Origin: Enterovibrio norvegicus DSM 15893
GTDB lineage: Bacteria; Pseudomonadota; Gammaproteobacteria; Enterobacterales; Vibrionaceae
DNA: 64,000 nt
Reading direction: 5' to 3'
Assembly: GCF_900115495.1 (NCBI RefSeq)
Contig: NZ_FOWR01000011.1
Location: 1 to 64,000 of the forward strand
The position numbers and the translations under genes are program-made. The notes under the pieces were generated by a model that saw only the letters and a list, made by a program, of their open reading frames with translations, had not been told where the DNA came from and did not search any database. Shown piece after piece: positions 7,812 through 19,191 of the stretch. How positions within the stretch are numbered: position 1 is the stretch's first letter; each line of letters starts with the position of its first letter.

Positions 7812-9944
7812 TTATGCGTCAGCTTCTGGCTGTGCTTCAGACGCTGCTGCTTCGCCTGCTGGCGCTTCTACAGCTTCTTTCATGCTCAGACGGATACGGC
7901 CTTGACGGTCGATTTCCAGAACCTTAACTTGCACTTCTTGACCTTGCTCTACGTAGTCAGACACTTTCTCGATGCGCTTATCAGCAACTTGAGAAATGTG
8001 TACTAGACCTTCTTTAGTGCCGATAACAGACACAAAGCAACCGAAGTCAACGATGCGCGTTACTTTACCCGTGTAGATACGGCCAACTTCAACTTCTGCA
8101 GTCAACGCTTCGATACGTGCAATAGCGGCTTTCGCTTTGTCGCCATCAGTTGCAGCAATTTTCACTGTACCGTCATCTTCGATTTCGATGGTGGTTTCAG
8201 TTTCTTCAGTCAGTGCACGAATTACCGCACCGCCTTTACCAATCACATCTTTGATCTTCTCAGGGTTGATCTTGATAGTGTGGATACGTGGCGCGAACTG
8301 TGAAATATCTTCACGTGCAGAGCCAATCGCTTCGTCCATCACGGTAAGGATGTGCAGACGCGCACCTTTCGCTTGGTTCAGAGCAATTTCCATGATCTCT
8401 TTAGTGATACCTTCGATTTTGATGTCCATCTGCAATGCAGTAACACCATCATCAGTACCCGCTACTTTAAAGTCCATGTCGCCTAGGTGGTCTTCGTCAC
8501 CCAAGATGTCAGACAGAACAACAAAGTCATTGTCTTCTTTCACAAGACCCATCGCGATACCCGCAACAGATTTCTTGATAGGAACACCCGCGTCCATCAG
8601 CGCAAGAGAGGTACCACATACAGACGCCATTGAAGACGAACCGTTTGATTCAGTGATTTCTGAAACAACACGGATGGTGTATGGGAATTCATCTTGGCTT
8701 GGCATTACTGCAGCAATACCACGCTTAGCCAGTTTACCGTGGCCGATTTCACGACGCTTAGGTGAACCAACAAAACCCGTCTCACCTACACAGTATGGAG
8801 GGAAGTTGTAGTGCAGTAGGAAGTGGTCAGTACGCTCACCAGTGATTGAATCAATGATTTGCGCATCACGCTTAGTACCCAATGTTGCAGTAACCAATGC
8901 CTGAGTTTCGCCACGAGTGAACAACGATGAACCGTGAGTACGTGGAAGTACACCAGTACGAACGTCTAGCGCACGAACCATGTCTTTTTCACGACCATCG
9001 ATACGTGGGTTGCCCGCAATGATGCGACCACGAACAACGTTCTTCTCAAGGCTGCCTAGCATGCCTTGGATTTCACGAACGTTAAGATCGTCGTTTTCTT
9101 CGCTCAGCTGAGCAATAACGCTTTGCTTGATGTCGCCAACTTGAGCGTAACGCGCCATTTTCTCAGTGATTTGGTACGCTTCAACGAAACGAGACTCAGC
9201 CAGTTCAGCAACGCGTGCTTTCAGCTCAGCGTTGACTTCTGGAGCAGCCCAATTCCAAGCAGGTGTTGCAACTTCAGCAGCAAACTCATTGATTGCAGTG
9301 ATCGCAACTTGTTGTTGGTCGTGACCAAACACAACGGCTTGTAGCATTTGCTCTTCGCTTAGACGGTCAGCTTCTGATTCAACCATCAGAACCGCGCCTT
9401 CAGTACCCGCGATAACCAGGTCCAAACGGCTGTTTTCAAGTTCAGTGTTGCTTGGGTTAAGCACCAACTGATCGTTGATGAAACCAACACGTGCAGCACC
9501 GATAGGGCCATTGAACGGAAGACCAGAAATCGCCAGAGCAGCAGAGGTTGCAAGCATTGCTACGATGTCAGGGCTAACGTCTGGGTTTACAGAAACCACA
9601 GTAGCGATAACTTGAACTTCGTTTTTGAAACCATCTGGGAACAGTGGACGAATTGGACGGTCGATCAGGCGAGACGTCAACGTTTCACCTTCAGAAGGAC
9701 GGCCTTCACGCTTGAAGAAACCACCAGGGATTTTACCTGCAGCGTAAGTACGCTCTTGGTAGTTAACAGTCAACGGGAAGAAATCTTGACCTTCAACAGC
9801 GTCTTTCTTACCAACAACACTTACGAATACTGAAGTGTCGTCCATGCTAGCCATAACAGCAGCAGTCGCTTGGCGAGCCATAACACCGGTTTCTAGCGTA
9901 ACGGTGTGGTTGCCATACTGGAATGTTTTTACGATTGGATTCAC
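7812..9944 (-). CDS. pnp: Polyribonucleotide nucleotidyltransferase (PNPase)
   Basis: A 3'-5' phosphorolytic exoribonuclease, a core part of the RNA degradosome. The 710-residue chain (E. coli 711) shows the two RNase PH-like domains (about 1-230 and 310-550), a KH domain with the IGKGGAVI loop (about 560-600), and an S1 domain (about 620-690; [19 protein letters not shown]). It ends in an acidic, alanine-rich tail. The residues of the second core that bind phosphate and metal lie in the well-conserved [10 protein letters not shown] region. It follows rpsO after a long leader, the usual order. In E. coli the leader is cut by RNase III and PNPase represses itself; the hairpins upstream fit this. 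Confidence 0.97.
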   Translation of the reverse strand: MNPIVKTFQYGNHTVTLETGVMARQATAAVMASMDDTSVFVSVVGKKDAVEGQDFFPLTVNYQERTYAAGKIPGGFFKREGRPSEGETLTSRLIDRPIRPLFPDGFKNEVQVIATVVSVNPDVSPDIVAMLATSAALAISGLPFNGPIGAARVGFINDQLVLNPSNTELENSRLDLVIAGTEGAVLMVESEADRLSEEQMLQAVVFGHDQQQVAITAINEFAAEVATPAWNWAAPEVNAELKARVAELAESRFVEAYQITEKMARYAQVGDIKQSVIAQLSEENDDLNVREIQGMLGSLEKNVVRGRIIAGNPRIDGREKDMVRALDVRTGVLPRTHGSSLFTRGETQALVTATLGTKRDAQIIDSITGERTDHFLLHYNFPPYCVGETGFVGSPKRREIGHGKLAKRGIAAVMPSQDEFPYTIRVVSEITESNGSSSMASVCGTSLALMDAGVPIKKSVAGIAMGLVKEDNDFVVLSDILGDEDHLGDMDFKVAGTDDGVTALQMDIKIEGITKEIMEIALNQAKGARLHILTVMDEAIGSAREDISQFAPRIHTIKINPEKIKDVIGKGGAVIRALTEETETTIEIEDDGTVKIAATDGDKAKAAIARIEALTAEVEVGRIYTGKVTRIVDFGCFVSVIGTKEGLVHISQVADKRIEKVSDYVEQGQEVQVKVLEIDRQGRIRLSMKEAVEAPAGEAAASEAQPEADA

Positions 9945-10140
9945 GAGAAATTCCTTGTTTTATTTGCACTTACTTAGTGCGAGTCACTTTTTGTTCAAAG
10001 GCTTCACCAATCGCGACTAATGACAATACTCAGCCTTCTTACTGAGTTGAAAAGTAAGAGATTAACGGAGTACTCTCAATAGTCGCGACCTGATGGTCGA
10101 CTTCGTAGACTGCGAAGCCAATGAAAGCGCCAATATTATA
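9945..10140 (-). promoter_or_regulatory. pnp promoter -10 element and structured leader
   Basis: On the minus strand a perfect TATAAT lies at 10140-10135, which would start RNA near 10128; no good -35 is seen. The leader of about 180 nt holds several small hairpins: CGACC/GGTCG at 10086-10099, CTTCG/CGAAG at 10101-10117 and CTCAG/CTGAG at 10030-10046. A structured, RNase III-cleaved leader is how pnp is autoregulated in E. coli; that it works the same way here is inference. The stretch 10141-10305 holds further short inverted repeats and no gene. Confidence 0.5.
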
Positions 10141-10305
10141 TACCCAAACGGGTGTAAGTTGCATGTTTCGGCACGAATAACTGGGGTTATGCTCAAGGCT
10201 TGAGGTTGCAATGCGAAAAGACGGAATCAAAAATGACCAAACGCCAATTCTTGACCAACAATCCCTGACGCTTAAGCCTAGTTAAAACACTAAATTGGGC
10301 GGGAA

Positions 10306-10339
10306 CAAAAACGAGAAAAGGAGCCATAAGGCTCCTTTT
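10306..10339 (-). terminator. rpsO terminator
   Basis: AAAAGGAGCC (10316-10325) pairs with GGCTCCTTTT (10330-10339); on the minus strand the stem is followed by CTCGTTTTTG. It sits 31 bp beyond the rpsO stop and separates rpsO from pnp, where E. coli also has a partial terminator. Confidence 0.85.
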
Positions 10340-10370
10340 CGGTATGCGGTACCTATAAGCCAAAGGCTTA

Positions 10371-10640
10371 TTAGCGACGCAGACCCAGACGCTTGATCAG
10401 CTCAAGGTAACGGTCAGCGTTTTTGCCTTTCAAGTAGTCAAGCAGTTTACGACGACGCGAAACCATGCGCAGTAGACCGCGACGGCTGTGGTGATCACCT
10501 TTGTGCTCAGCGAAGTGGCCTTGCAGGTGATTGATAGAAGCAGTCAAAAGCGCTACTTGAACTTCTGGAGAACCAGTGTCGTTAGTGCCTTGTGCGTATT
10601 CAGCAACGATTGCTGCTTTAGTTTCTGCATTCAGAGACAT
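10371..10640 (-). CDS. rpsO: 30S ribosomal protein S15
   Basis: A primary 16S rRNA-binding protein of the central domain. It has 89 residues, the same as E. coli, starting [15 protein letters not shown] and containing the conserved [32 protein letters not shown] and the C-terminal LGLRR. In E. coli S15 represses its own translation through a pseudoknot in the 5' leader; here the leader is about 65 nt from the promoter at 10713-10741. No oddities seen. Confidence 0.98.
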   Translation of the reverse strand: MSLNAETKAAIVAEYAQGTNDTGSPEVQVALLTASINHLQGHFAEHKGDHHSRRGLLRMVSRRRKLLDYLKGKNADRYLELIKRLGLRR

Positions 10641-10712
10641 AGTCTATTCCTAAATGTAAAAGGTTATATTTGCGCCAGCCAATCTCTGATTCAGCCGACA
10701 CCCGAGCGGCGG

Positions 10713-10741
10713 ATTCTACAGCGCTTGCCCCAATAAGGCAA
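10713..10741 (-). promoter_or_regulatory. rpsO promoter
   Basis: On the minus strand TTGCCT (10741-10736) and TAGAAT (10718-10713) are separated by 17 bp and followed by a GC-rich discriminator. The predicted start is about 65 nt upstream of the rpsO ATG. Confidence 0.75.
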
Positions 10742-10783
10742 TCGATATAGTCCCCACCAATAACTAATTTCAGTTTGGGAAAC

Positions 10784-11731
10784 TTATTGCTGACGGATCT
10801 TAACCAAACGCTTTGGCGCGATCATGCCGTCGGCATCAATTTCCCCCACACCAATAAAGGTGCGCTCTTCGCCCATCGTCATACGAACTTGGCCTTCAGA
10901 CGGCGCATTTGCAGCCTGAACAGCTTGGCCCTGCAAGACATAGCTTGCGACATCAGGTTGAAGGTTCACTTCTTCAAGATCTTGTACCGCTGAATCAAGA
11001 GAAAGCAGCAATGGATCAAGCAGTTCACGAGGCTGAATGCCTTGCTCACGCGCTTGTTCTAGCAATTCTTCCAGTTGTTCCAACGTGACCATTTTCTCGA
11101 CCGGGTAGTGAGAAACACCAATACGACGAAGTGCCGTTACGTGTGCGCCACAACCCAGCATCTCGCCGAGGTCATCAACGATAGTACGGATGTACGTGCC
11201 TTTAGAGCAGTGCACTTCCATCTCAATTTCGTCGCCTTCAAAGCGCAGTAATGAGATTTCGTAAACCGTAATTTTACGCGCTTCGCGCGGCACTTCGATG
11301 CCTGCTCGTGCGTATTCATAAAGTGGTTTACCTTCGAACTTCAATGCTGAAAACATAGAAGGGACTTGCATGGTTTCACCACGGAATCCCGCGATAAAAC
11401 CTTCAAGCTGTTCTAGGTTGACGTTTACGTCACGTGTTTCAACCACTTCACCATCAGAATCTGATGTATTGGTACGTTCGCCCAATTTCGCCACCACACG
11501 GTAACGCTTGTCAGAATCTAACAAAAATTGGGAAAACTTCGTCGCTTCACCAAAGCAAATCGGCAGCATGCCCGTTGCTAAAGGATCCAGTGCGCCAGTG
11601 TGACCCGCTTTTTCTGCGAAGAAAATGCGTTTAACTTGCTGTAATGCACCGTTTGACGTGATGCCACTTGGCTTATCTAGCAGAACAATCCCGTCAACAG
11701 GACGTCCTTGACGACGTGGACGGCGGCCCAT
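10784..11731 (-). CDS. truB: tRNA pseudouridine-55 synthase TruB
   Basis: Makes pseudouridine 55 in the T-loop of nearly all tRNAs. The 315-residue protein (E. coli 314) has the catalytic aspartate at D49 in [15 protein letters not shown] and a C-terminal PUA-like domain (about 250-315; [14 protein letters not shown]). Its start codon overlaps the rbfA stop by one base, so the two are coupled. Part of the rimP-nusA-infB-rbfA-truB-rpsO-pnp gene string. Confidence 0.97.
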   Translation of the reverse strand: MGRRPRRQGRPVDGIVLLDKPSGITSNGALQQVKRIFFAEKAGHTGALDPLATGMLPICFGEATKFSQFLLDSDKRYRVVAKLGERTNTSDSDGEVVETRDVNVNLEQLEGFIAGFRGETMQVPSMFSALKFEGKPLYEYARAGIEVPREARKITVYEISLLRFEGDEIEMEVHCSKGTYIRTIVDDLGEMLGCGAHVTALRRIGVSHYPVEKMVTLEQLEELLEQAREQGIQPRELLDPLLLSLDSAVQDLEEVNLQPDVASYVLQGQAVQAANAPSEGQVRMTMGEERTFIGVGEIDADGMIAPKRLVKIRQQ

Positions 11732-12129
11732 TATTCGGCCTCTCCATCTTTATCATCTTCAACATGGCGTTCTTCGTCAGATTTCACCGCTTGACTTACC
11801 AAGTTGGAAATACGCATACCTTCAGTCAGTGATTGGTCAAAAATGAAAATCACTTCAGGGGTAATACGAAGACGAATCGCTTTACCAAGCAAAGTACGTA
11901 CGTACCAAGCTTGTTCATTCAATGCTTCTAGGCCTTCTTCTGCGGTTTGATCACCCGTAGTCAGGAAGGTCACGTGTACTTTTGCGTAAGCAAGGTCACG
12001 AGAAACATCAACACCCGATACCGTCACCATGCCGATACGTGAGTCTTTAATTTCGCGTTGCAGGATCAGTGCGATTTCTTTTTGCACTTGCTGCGATACG
12101 CGTTGAGTACGGCTAAATTCTTTGGCCAT
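11731..12129 (-). CDS. rbfA: Ribosome-binding factor A
   Basis: A small KH-fold protein that helps late 30S assembly and 16S 5'-end processing. 132 residues (E. coli 133), starting [20 protein letters not shown], with the family's typical [20 protein letters not shown] strand region and [13 protein letters not shown] toward the C-terminus, followed by an acidic tail. It overlaps truB by one base. A strong hairpin separates it from infB. Confidence 0.97.
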   Translation of the reverse strand: MAKEFSRTQRVSQQVQKEIALILQREIKDSRIGMVTVSGVDVSRDLAYAKVHVTFLTTGDQTAEEGLEALNEQAWYVRTLLGKAIRLRITPEVIFIFDQSLTEGMRISNLVSQAVKSDEERHVEDDKDGEAE

Positions 12130-12150
12130 AACGCTCTTCTCTCATAAGAA

Positions 12151-12182
12151 ATGGGGGGAAAGCGCAAAGCGCTTCCCCCCAT
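12151..12182 (-). other. Strong hairpin between infB and rbfA
   Basis: ATGGGGGGAA and GCGC on one side pair with GCGC and TTCCCCCCAT on the other, giving 14 base pairs with one bulged A and a 3-nt loop. The stem is very GC-rich but no T-run follows, so a processing or pause site (for example RNase III) fits better than a terminator. It lies 22 bp before the rbfA start. Confidence 0.6.
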
Positions 12183-12214
12183 GGTGTGTATAAACAACCT
12201 GTTACAGGCAGCTA

Positions 12215-14899
12215 TTATTCGATGGTGCGTTTCACTTCAACGATTTCGAATACTTCGATTTGGTCGCCTACGCGAACATCGTTGTAGTTCTTAACGCCGA
12301 TACCACACTCGTAACCTTTCGCCACTTCATTTACGTCATCTTTAAAGCGACGTAGTGACTCTAGCTCACCTTCATAAATAACAACGTTATCACGCAGAAC
12401 GCGGATTGGGTTGTTACGTTTGATGGTGCCTTCAGAAACGATACAGCCAGCAATAGCACCAATCTTAGGTGACTTGAAGACTTCACGCACTTCCGCTAGA
12501 CCCATGATGACTTGTTTGAATTCAGGCGCAAGCATACCGCTCATCGCTTGTTTCACTTCATCAATCAAGGCGTAGATAACTGAGTAGTAACGTAAATCTA
12601 GGCTTTCAGCATCAATCGTCTTACGTGCAGATGCATCAGCACGGACGTTAAAGCCAACCAGAATCGCGTTAGAAGCAGCAGCAAGAACAGCGTCAGTTTC
12701 GGTGATAGCACCAACACCTGAACCGATGATCTTCACTTTCACTTCGTCAGTAGACAATTTAACCAGTGAGTCAGCAATCGCTTCAACAGAACCTTGTACG
12801 TCAGCTTTCAGTACGATGTTCAGTTCAGATACTTCACCTTCGGTCATGTTAGAGAACATGTTTTCCAGTTTCGCTTTCTGCTGGCGAGCCAGTTTAACGT
12901 CACGGAATTTACCTTGGCGGTAAAGTGCTACTTCACGAGCTTTACGCTCGTCACGAACAACTGTTGCTTCATCACCTGCTGAAGGAACACCTGAAAGACC
13001 CAGGATTTCCACAGGAATAGAAGGACCAGCCACGTCAACGTCATGACCGTTTTCATCGCGCATTGCACGAACACGACCGTACTCAAGACCACAAAGAACG
13101 ATATCGCCTTTTTTCAGCGTACCTTCTTGTACAAGAACGGTAGCAACTGGGCCACGACCTTTGTCTAGACGTGATTCGATAACAACGCCGTTTGCCATGC
13201 CATCGCGGATTGCGTCAAGTTCAAGAACTTCTGATTGCAGAAGAATTGCCTCAAGCAAGCTATCGATGTTGATGCCTTGTTTCGCTGAAACGTGAACGAA
13301 GATGTTCTCGCCGCCCCACTCTTCAGGAATAACATCATACTGAGCAAGTTCGTTTTTAACTTGGTCTGGGTTTGCTGCTTCTTTATCGATCTTGTTCACA
13401 GCAACAATCAGTGGCACTTCTGCCGCTTTTGCGTGCTGGATAGCTTCGATAGTTTGTGGCATTACGCCATCGTCAGCTGCAACAACCAGAACAACGATAT
13501 CTGTCGCTTTCGCACCACGAGCACGCATAGATGTAAACGCTGCGTGTCCTGGAGTATCCAGGAAGGTGATCATACCGTTGTCAGTTTCAACGTGGTAAGC
13601 ACCGATGTGCTGCGTAATACCGCCTGCTTCGCCCGAAGCAACGTGTGCTTTACGAATGTAGTCAAGTAGCGACGTTTTACCATGGTCAACGTGACCCATG
13701 ATAGTAACAACTGGCGCACGTGGTTCACGTAACGCAGTGTCATCACGGTCAGACAGTACCGCTTCTTCCAATTCGTTTTCTTTGCGAAGAACAACCTTGT
13801 GGCCCATTTCTTCAGCAACAAGTGCTGCTGTTTCTTGGTCAATCACTTGGTTGATGGTTGCCATGGCACCCATCTTCATCATCGCCTTGATAACTTCAGT
13901 GGCTTTAACGGCCATTTTGTTAGCAAGTTCAGCAACAGTAACGGTCTCACCGATTTCTACATCGCGGTTAACTTTCTGAGCTGGTTTCTGGAAACCATGC
14001 TGCATAGAAGTTGGCTTAGCCAAACGGCCTTTGCTTTTCCCACGATTGCCACGGTTACGGCTATCATCTTTGTCTTGTGCTGATTTTTTCTTTTTGCGAC
14101 GACGTGGCGCAGCTTCTTGGCGACGATCCGCCTCATCTTCTGCTTCACGTGCATACGTAGATGTTACTGTGTGATGGTCTGCAGTTTCCATCACGTTTGG
14201 CACTGCTTCTTGTTGACTCCAGCGCTCTTCGTTTAATTCTGCCATTTTGCGTGCCTCTTCTAGCTGGCGCTGACTTTCTTCTTCAGCTTTACGCTTGGCT
14301 TCCTCTTCCTGGCGGCGCTTGAGTTCATCAGCTTCATTCTTCACTTGCGCTTCTGCAGCTTCACGAGCAGATGTTTCTTCTGCTGTTTCTTGTGATTGCT
14401 GCGCTTTCTCAGCGGCAATGCGTGCTTTTTCTTCAGCGTCACGTTGGGCTTTTTCTTCGGCCTCGCGTTTCGCTTTCTCTTGAGCTTCACGCTTCGCTAC
14501 TTCTTCAGCTTCACGACGGGCTTTTTCCTCAGCCTCGCGTTGTGCTGCGTCTTCAGCATCACGTTGTGCGGCTTCTTGAGCCACACGTTGTTCTTCTAGT
14601 TCGCTGCGCTTCACGTAGGTGCGCTTTTTGCGCACTTCTACTTGAACATCCTTACTCTTTCCGCCAGCTCCAGAAACACTTAGGGTGCTGCGTTTTTTGC
14701 GCTGTAACGTCAGTCGAGTTGGAGCGCTACCATCGTCACCATGTTCACGTTTTAAGTGAGACAGTAAGGTTTGTTTCTCATCCTGGCTTACGCTGTCGTC
14801 TGCCGACTTTTGAATGCCTGCATCCTGAAATTGCTTCAGCAAACGTTCTACCGGCGTATCGATCTCGCTCGCCAGTGCTTTAACTGTAACCTCTGACAT
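12215..14899 (-). CDS. infB: Translation initiation factor IF-2
   Basis: The GTPase that brings fMet-tRNA to the 30S subunit and drives subunit joining. Of 894 residues (E. coli 890), the first 300 are a low-complexity arm with about 100 residues of REAEEKA-type repeats (roughly residues 105-215) and a KKK-rich patch near 270-300. The GTPase domain has GHVDHGKTS (G1), DTPGHAAF (G3) and NKID (G4), then the fMet-tRNA-binding C-terminal domains. In E. coli shorter IF2 forms arise from internal starts; candidates here cannot be singled out. It follows nusA after 21 bp. Confidence 0.97.
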   Translation of the reverse strand: MSEVTVKALASEIDTPVERLLKQFQDAGIQKSADDSVSQDEKQTLLSHLKREHGDDGSAPTRLTLQRKKRSTLSVSGAGGKSKDVQVEVRKKRTYVKRSELEEQRVAQEAAQRDAEDAAQREAEEKARREAEEVAKREAQEKAKREAEEKAQRDAEEKARIAAEKAQQSQETAEETSAREAAEAQVKNEADELKRRQEEEAKRKAEEESQRQLEEARKMAELNEERWSQQEAVPNVMETADHHTVTSTYAREAEDEADRRQEAAPRRRKKKKSAQDKDDSRNRGNRGKSKGRLAKPTSMQHGFQKPAQKVNRDVEIGETVTVAELANKMAVKATEVIKAMMKMGAMATINQVIDQETAALVAEEMGHKVVLRKENELEEAVLSDRDDTALREPRAPVVTIMGHVDHGKTSLLDYIRKAHVASGEAGGITQHIGAYHVETDNGMITFLDTPGHAAFTSMRARGAKATDIVVLVVAADDGVMPQTIEAIQHAKAAEVPLIVAVNKIDKEAANPDQVKNELAQYDVIPEEWGGENIFVHVSAKQGINIDSLLEAILLQSEVLELDAIRDGMANGVVIESRLDKGRGPVATVLVQEGTLKKGDIVLCGLEYGRVRAMRDENGHDVDVAGPSIPVEILGLSGVPSAGDEATVVRDERKAREVALYRQGKFRDVKLARQQKAKLENMFSNMTEGEVSELNIVLKADVQGSVEAIADSLVKLSTDEVKVKIIGSGVGAITETDAVLAAASNAILVGFNVRADASARKTIDAESLDLRYYSVIYALIDEVKQAMSGMLAPEFKQVIMGLAEVREVFKSPKIGAIAGCIVSEGTIKRNNPIRVLRDNVVIYEGELESLRRFKDDVNEVAKGYECGIGVKNYNDVRVGDQIEVFEIVEVKRTIE

Positions 14900-14920
14900 T
14901 CTGCTCCTCCTTTGCTGCGT

Positions 14921-16408
14921 TTAAGCTTCGTCGCTGAACCAGCAAATATTGCGCGCGGCCATGATCAGCTCACCCGCTTTAACTTCATCCATTCCCTCGA
15001 TATCCAGAAGATCATCAGTGCCTTGGTCAGCAAGATCTTCCAAAGTGCAGATGCCTTTCGCTGCAAGGCGGAACGCAAGGTCGCGATCCAAACCTTCAAG
15101 ACCCAACAGATCTTCAGCCGGCTCAGCACCGTCAAGGATTTCTTCTTTCGCAAGCGCGATTGTGGTCAGCGCTTCTTTCGCACGGCTTCGCAGTTCTTCA
15201 ACGGTATCTTCATCAAGACCATCAACCTCTAGAAGTTCTGCTGCAGGAACGTATGCAACTTCTTCTAGCGTGGTGAAGCCTTCTTGAACCAGCAGTGCTG
15301 CGAAATCTTCTTCGATATCCAAGTGCTTACTAAACAGTTCAATTGACTGGCCAGCTTCTTCTTGGTGTTTCTTCTGTAGATCTTCCACTGTCATTACGTT
15401 CAGCGTCCAACCAGTAAGTTGAGAGGCTAGACGAACGTTTTGACCGTTACGACCGATAGCTTGAGCCAAGTTATCAGCTTCTACAGCGATATCCATTGTG
15501 TGGGTATCTTCGTCAACGATGATAGATGCTACTTCTGCAGGTGCCATCGCGTTGATAACAAGTTGCGCTGGGTTATCGTCCCAAAGAACAATATCAATAC
15601 GCTCGCCGCCAAGTTCACCCGAAACGGCTTGAACACGTGCACCACGCATACCTACACACGCACCTACAGGGTCGATACGCTTGTCGTTAGTTTTAACAGC
15701 AATCTTCGCACGAGAACCCGGATCGCGAGCCGCACCCATCACTTCGATCATTTCTTCGCCGATTTCTGGCACCTCAATGCGGAACAATTCGATCAGCATT
15801 TCTGGCTTAGAACGGGTCATGAATAACTGGAAGCCACGAGCTTCTGGACGCACAGCATACAGCAAACCGCGCACGCGGTCGCCTGGACGTAGGTTTTCAC
15901 GTGGTAATTGATCGTCACGTTGGATTGCCGCTTCTGCATTGCTACCCAAATCAACGATAACCACTTCGCGGTTCACTTTCTTAACAATGCCCGTGATCAA
16001 CTCACCTTCATTGTCCATGAACTGCTCAACCACTTGTGCACGCTCAGCTTCACGTACTTTTTGTACGATAACTTGTTTTGCAGTTTGTGTCGTAATACGG
16101 TCAAACGTTACTGACTCAATGTCATCTTCAACGTAATCGCCGACAGACATTGTTTCGTCTTCAAACTGTGCCGCTTCTAGCGTAATTTCGCGAGTAGGCT
16201 GAGTAACTTCTTCAACCACTTCCCAGCGACGAAGTGTTTCGAACTGACCGGTTTTGCGGTCGATTTCTACACGTACTTCGATTTCTGCTTCGTATTTTTT
16301 CTTTGTTGCCGTCGCCAGCGCTATTTCTAACGCTTCAAAAATGCGCTCACGTGGAACAGCTTTTTCGTTCGACACCGCCTCTACGACAGCCAAGATTTCT
16401 TTGTTCAT
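14921..16408 (-). CDS. nusA: Transcription termination/antitermination factor NusA
   Basis: Binds RNA polymerase and nascent RNA to control pausing, termination and antitermination. 495 residues, as in E. coli: N-terminal polymerase-binding domain (1-135), S1 (about 135-200), two KH domains (about 230-345, with [15 protein letters not shown] and [14 protein letters not shown]) and two acidic C-terminal repeats (about 350-420 and 425-495; the two [11 protein letters not shown] / [11 protein letters not shown] helix-hairpin units) that contact the alpha subunit. It sits between rimP and infB, the invariant order. Confidence 0.98.
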   Translation of the reverse strand: MNKEILAVVEAVSNEKAVPRERIFEALEIALATATKKKYEAEIEVRVEIDRKTGQFETLRRWEVVEEVTQPTREITLEAAQFEDETMSVGDYVEDDIESVTFDRITTQTAKQVIVQKVREAERAQVVEQFMDNEGELITGIVKKVNREVVIVDLGSNAEAAIQRDDQLPRENLRPGDRVRGLLYAVRPEARGFQLFMTRSKPEMLIELFRIEVPEIGEEMIEVMGAARDPGSRAKIAVKTNDKRIDPVGACVGMRGARVQAVSGELGGERIDIVLWDDNPAQLVINAMAPAEVASIIVDEDTHTMDIAVEADNLAQAIGRNGQNVRLASQLTGWTLNVMTVEDLQKKHQEEAGQSIELFSKHLDIEEDFAALLVQEGFTTLEEVAYVPAAELLEVDGLDEDTVEELRSRAKEALTTIALAKEEILDGAEPAEDLLGLEGLDRDLAFRLAAKGICTLEDLADQGTDDLLDIEGMDEVKAGELIMAARNICWFSDEA

Positions 16409-16429
16409 GAACTAATGCCTCATTTAAAT

Positions 16430-16885
16430 TTAAAATGAAGGAACCAGGTTAGCCTTGGCGATATTGCTCAGGGCGAACGCTTCTTCGTTTCCATCCACGT
16501 TGATGGTGACGGTCTCGCCGTCAACAGAAAGAATCAGCCCTTTCCATTTGCGACGGTTTTGCATCGCCATTTTCAACACTACGTTCACTTCGTGACCGAT
16601 AAATTGCTGATAATGCGCGGCTTTAAATAGTGGTCTTTCCAACCCTGGTGATGAAACTTCCAAGTTGTAAGCAACGGTAATTGGATCTTCTACGTCCATC
16701 ACAGCGCTAACCTGGCGGCTCACTTCGGCACAAGCATCAACAGTGATGCCGTTTTCATGATCAATAAAGATCCGCAGGGTTGAATGTTGTCCCGCACGAA
16801 CAAACTCAAGCCCAACAAGCTCATAGTTCAATGCTTCAACAGGCGCTTCTAGCAATGCTACAAGCTGTTTTTCTAGTCCGGTCAT
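16430..16885 (-). CDS. rimP: Ribosome maturation factor RimP
   Basis: Assists 30S assembly by binding early ribosomal intermediates. The 151-residue product starts [18 protein letters not shown], with [12 protein letters not shown] and the conserved [11 protein letters not shown] segment (about residues 76-86). The reading frame is open 53 codons further upstream, but that stretch spans two terminator hairpins and is not conserved, so the internal ATG is used. First protein gene of the nusA-infB operon, after tRNA-fMet. Confidence 0.95.
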   Translation of the reverse strand: MTGLEKQLVALLEAPVEALNYELVGLEFVRAGQHSTLRIFIDHENGITVDACAEVSRQVSAVMDVEDPITVAYNLEVSSPGLERPLFKAAHYQQFIGHEVNVVLKMAMQNRRKWKGLILSVDGETVTINVDGNEEAFALSNIAKANLVPSF

Positions 16886-16900
16886 ACAAACCCCAGAAAT

Positions 16901-16921
16901 AAAAAAAGGGCTTAAAAGCCC
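16901..16921 (-). terminator. Second terminator between tRNA-fMet and rimP
   Basis: GGGCTT (16908-16913) pairs with AAGCCC (16916-16921), followed on the minus strand by seven T. It stops only 16 nt before the rimP ATG, so it may act as an attenuator on RNA entering the nusA-infB operon. Confidence 0.7.
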
Positions 16922-16953
16922 AGATATCCATCCGAATGGGTCATGTTCAGATA

Positions 16954-16979
16954 ATAAAAAACCCCGAATTACGGGGTTT
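16954..16979 (-). terminator. First terminator after tRNA-fMet
   Basis: AAACCCCG (16959-16966) pairs with CGGGGTTT (16972-16979) around a 5-nt loop, with a T-run on the minus strand. It lies 78 bp after the tRNA and precedes the second terminator. Confidence 0.8.
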
Positions 16980-17056
16980 AATGCAACTGGACCCTGATGC
17001 CATGGTTTCCCATGGCCAACAACTGTTTTGGTCTCACTAAACAATTGTCGATAAAG

Positions 17057-17133
<77 letters not shown>

Positions 17134-17147
17134 TCCGATTGGCGATT

Positions 17148-17177
17148 ATTATATCGTCGCCTCGCATTCTTTTTCAA
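17148..17177 (-). promoter_or_regulatory. tRNA-fMet promoter
   Basis: TTGAAA (17177-17172) and a perfect TATAAT (17153-17148) with 18-bp spacing; a GC-rich discriminator follows, as expected for stringently controlled stable RNA. RNA would start about 8 nt before the mature tRNA end. Confidence 0.8.
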
Positions 17178-17210
17178 GTACTGCGACCTTACTAAGTAAG
17201 GATTTTAAAA

Positions 17211-17297
<87 letters not shown>

Positions 17298-17318
17298 AAG
17301 CATTACTGCTTAATTCTT

Positions 17319-17654
17319 TTACTGAGGGATGTCGCTGTTGTTTTCAGCAGGGACATCCCTCGCCGGAGTTACTTGCTCACTGGCAGGTACACTCAGGTCT
17401 TCGTACTCGCTACCAACGGTTGCGTTTTGAGTACTCATGTTACCCAGCACTAGGCTAAGAACAAAAAATATTGTCGCGAAAATCGCGGTCATTCGGGTCA
17501 GAAAGTTTCCAGAGCCGCCAGAGCCAAATACTGTATTTGATGCCCCAGCCCCGAAAGAGGCTCCCATATCTGCGCCTTTACCTTGTTGAACCAGAACTAG
17601 GCCAATTACACCAAGCGCGGCCAACAGATAAATCACAAGTAGAATTTCGTACAT
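17319..17654 (-). CDS. secG: Preprotein translocase subunit SecG
   Basis: A small inner-membrane subunit that stimulates the SecYEG channel. 111 residues with two transmembrane helices (about 3-22 and 52-70) joined by the hallmark loop [17 protein letters not shown]. The start is the ATG of [11 protein letters not shown], matching E. coli (MYEALL); a GTG three codons upstream overlaps the AGGTGG ribosome site. The C-terminal tail is polar and variable. Genes on each side (glmM before, tRNA-Leu after) are in the same order as E. coli. Confidence 0.95.
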   Translation of the reverse strand: MYEILLVIYLLAALGVIGLVLVQQGKGADMGASFGAGASNTVFGSGGSGNFLTRMTAIFATIFFVLSLVLGNMSTQNATVGSEYEDLSVPASEQVTPARDVPAENNSDIPQ

Positions 17655-17853
17655 GGGTTCCACCTATGTTCCAAATTGTTGAGCCAGCTGACTATTCAGT
17701 TCACTAGCGCAACTCCCATCATTGGGAGCGGAGGAATACTAACGAATGACGGCATACGAAACAAGAGAAAAATACAAAAAAGCGGTACTTTTCATCCCGT
17801 TTGCGCATCTTATAACCAAACAGACTCGCGTCCCTTCCGCTTTCCTTTTGTTA

Positions 17854-19191
17854 TTAGCAGTTCGCTTTTACCGCATCTGCAATTTCAAGTGCATACGCTT
17901 GCACTTCATCAGCGTTTTCACCTTCAACCATGACACGGATTAATGGTTCAGTGCCAGATTTACGTAACAATACACGACCCGTGTCACCTAGCTTCTCTTC
18001 AACCGCTGCAGTCGCAGTCATCACTGCGTCTGATTGCAATGGATCGCTATCACCACTAAAACGAACATTCTCAAGGACTTGTGGGAACATGCTCATGCCA
18101 TCACACAGATCTTTGAGTGTTAGACCTGTTCCAACAACACTTGCTAATACTTGCAACGCTGCAACGATAGCATCACCAGTGGTGACTTTATCAAGAAGGA
18201 TAACGTGACCTGAGTTTTCTGCGCCGATCTTCCAATCGCTCTCAAGCAGTTTTTCCATGACGTAGCGGTCGCCAACTTTCGCGCGGGTAAACGGAATACC
18301 GAGTTTTTTCAGCGCCACTTCCATGCCCATATTGGTCATCAAAGTACCAACGACACCGCCTTTCAGTTCGCCTCGACGTAACGATTCACGCGCAATGATA
18401 TAGGCAATTTGGTCGCCGTCTACTTTATTACCTTCATGGTCGACCATGATGATACGGTCACCATCACCATCAAACGCAATACCCAATACTGCGTTTTCTT
18501 CAACAACACGCTTTTGAAGTGCTCGAACATCGGTTGCACCCACTTCTGCGTTGATGTTTGTGCCGTTTGGCTCCACACCCATAGCAATGACATCAGCGCC
18601 CAGCTCAGAAAACACGGCAGGTGCAATGTGGTACGTCGCACCGTGTGCACAATCGATAACGATTTTAAGGCCTTTCAGGTTCATTTCTGACGGGAACGTG
18701 CCTTTACAAAACTCAATGTAACGGCCCGCAGCATCAACGATACGGCTTGCTTTACCCAGCTCTGCTGACTCAACACAAGTCAGTGGCTTTTCGAGTTCAG
18801 CTTCAATCGCAAGCTCAACCGCATCAGGCAATTTTGTGCCTTCTGATGAAAAGAATTTGATGCCGTTATCATAGTAAGGGTTATGCGATGCTGAGATAAC
18901 AATCCCCGCTTCCGCGCGGAACGTTTGCGTTAAGTACGCAATGGCAGGCGTTGGCATTGGGCCTGTAAACGCAGCCTGAAGACCAGCAGCTGATAAGCCA
19001 GCTTCCAACGCAGATTCAAGCATGTAGCCAGAGATGCGTGTATCTTTGCCTATCAATACTTTCTTCGTGCCTTGCTGGCTCAGCACACGACCCGCAGCCC
19101 AACCTAATTTCAGCATAAAATCTGGAGTGATTGGGAACTGGCCAACTTTACCGCGTACACCGTCGGTGCCGAAGTATTTACGTTCTGTCAT
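17854..19191 (-). CDS. glmM: Phosphoglucosamine mutase GlmM
   Basis: Converts glucosamine-6-phosphate to glucosamine-1-phosphate for UDP-GlcNAc, feeding peptidoglycan and LPS. 445 residues, equal to E. coli. The active-site serine is S102 in [13 protein letters not shown], the metal loop is FDGDGDR (about 241-247), the sugar-binding GENSGH and the phosphate-binding [12 protein letters not shown] near the C-terminus are intact. Its ATG overlaps the folP end by 4 bp, so folP-glmM are coupled. Confidence 0.97.
   Translation of the reverse strand: MTERKYFGTDGVRGKVGQFPITPDFMLKLGWAAGRVLSQQGTKKVLIGKDTRISGYMLESALEAGLSAAGLQAAFTGPMPTPAIAYLTQTFRAEAGIVISASHNPYYDNGIKFFSSEGTKLPDAVELAIEAELEKPLTCVESAELGKASRIVDAAGRYIEFCKGTFPSEMNLKGLKIVIDCAHGATYHIAPAVFSELGADVIAMGVEPNGTNINAEVGATDVRALQKRVVEENAVLGIAFDGDGDRIIMVDHEGNKVDGDQIAYIIARESLRRGELKGGVVGTLMTNMGMEVALKKLGIPFTRAKVGDRYVMEKLLESDWKIGAENSGHVILLDKVTTGDAIVAALQVLASVVGTGLTLKDLCDGMSMFPQVLENVRFSGDSDPLQSDAVMTATAAVEEKLGDTGRVLLRKSGTEPLIRVMVEGENADEVQAYALEIADAVKANC

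Noticed and set aside
13292-13669. Long antisense ORFs inside infB, nusA, carB and ftsH
   Set aside because: Shadows of highly biased codon use in the real genes; no start signals and no families.
14295-14600. Repeats in the infB N-terminal arm as a novel repeat protein or element
   Set aside because: E/K/A/R-rich repeat arms are usual in gammaproteobacterial IF2.
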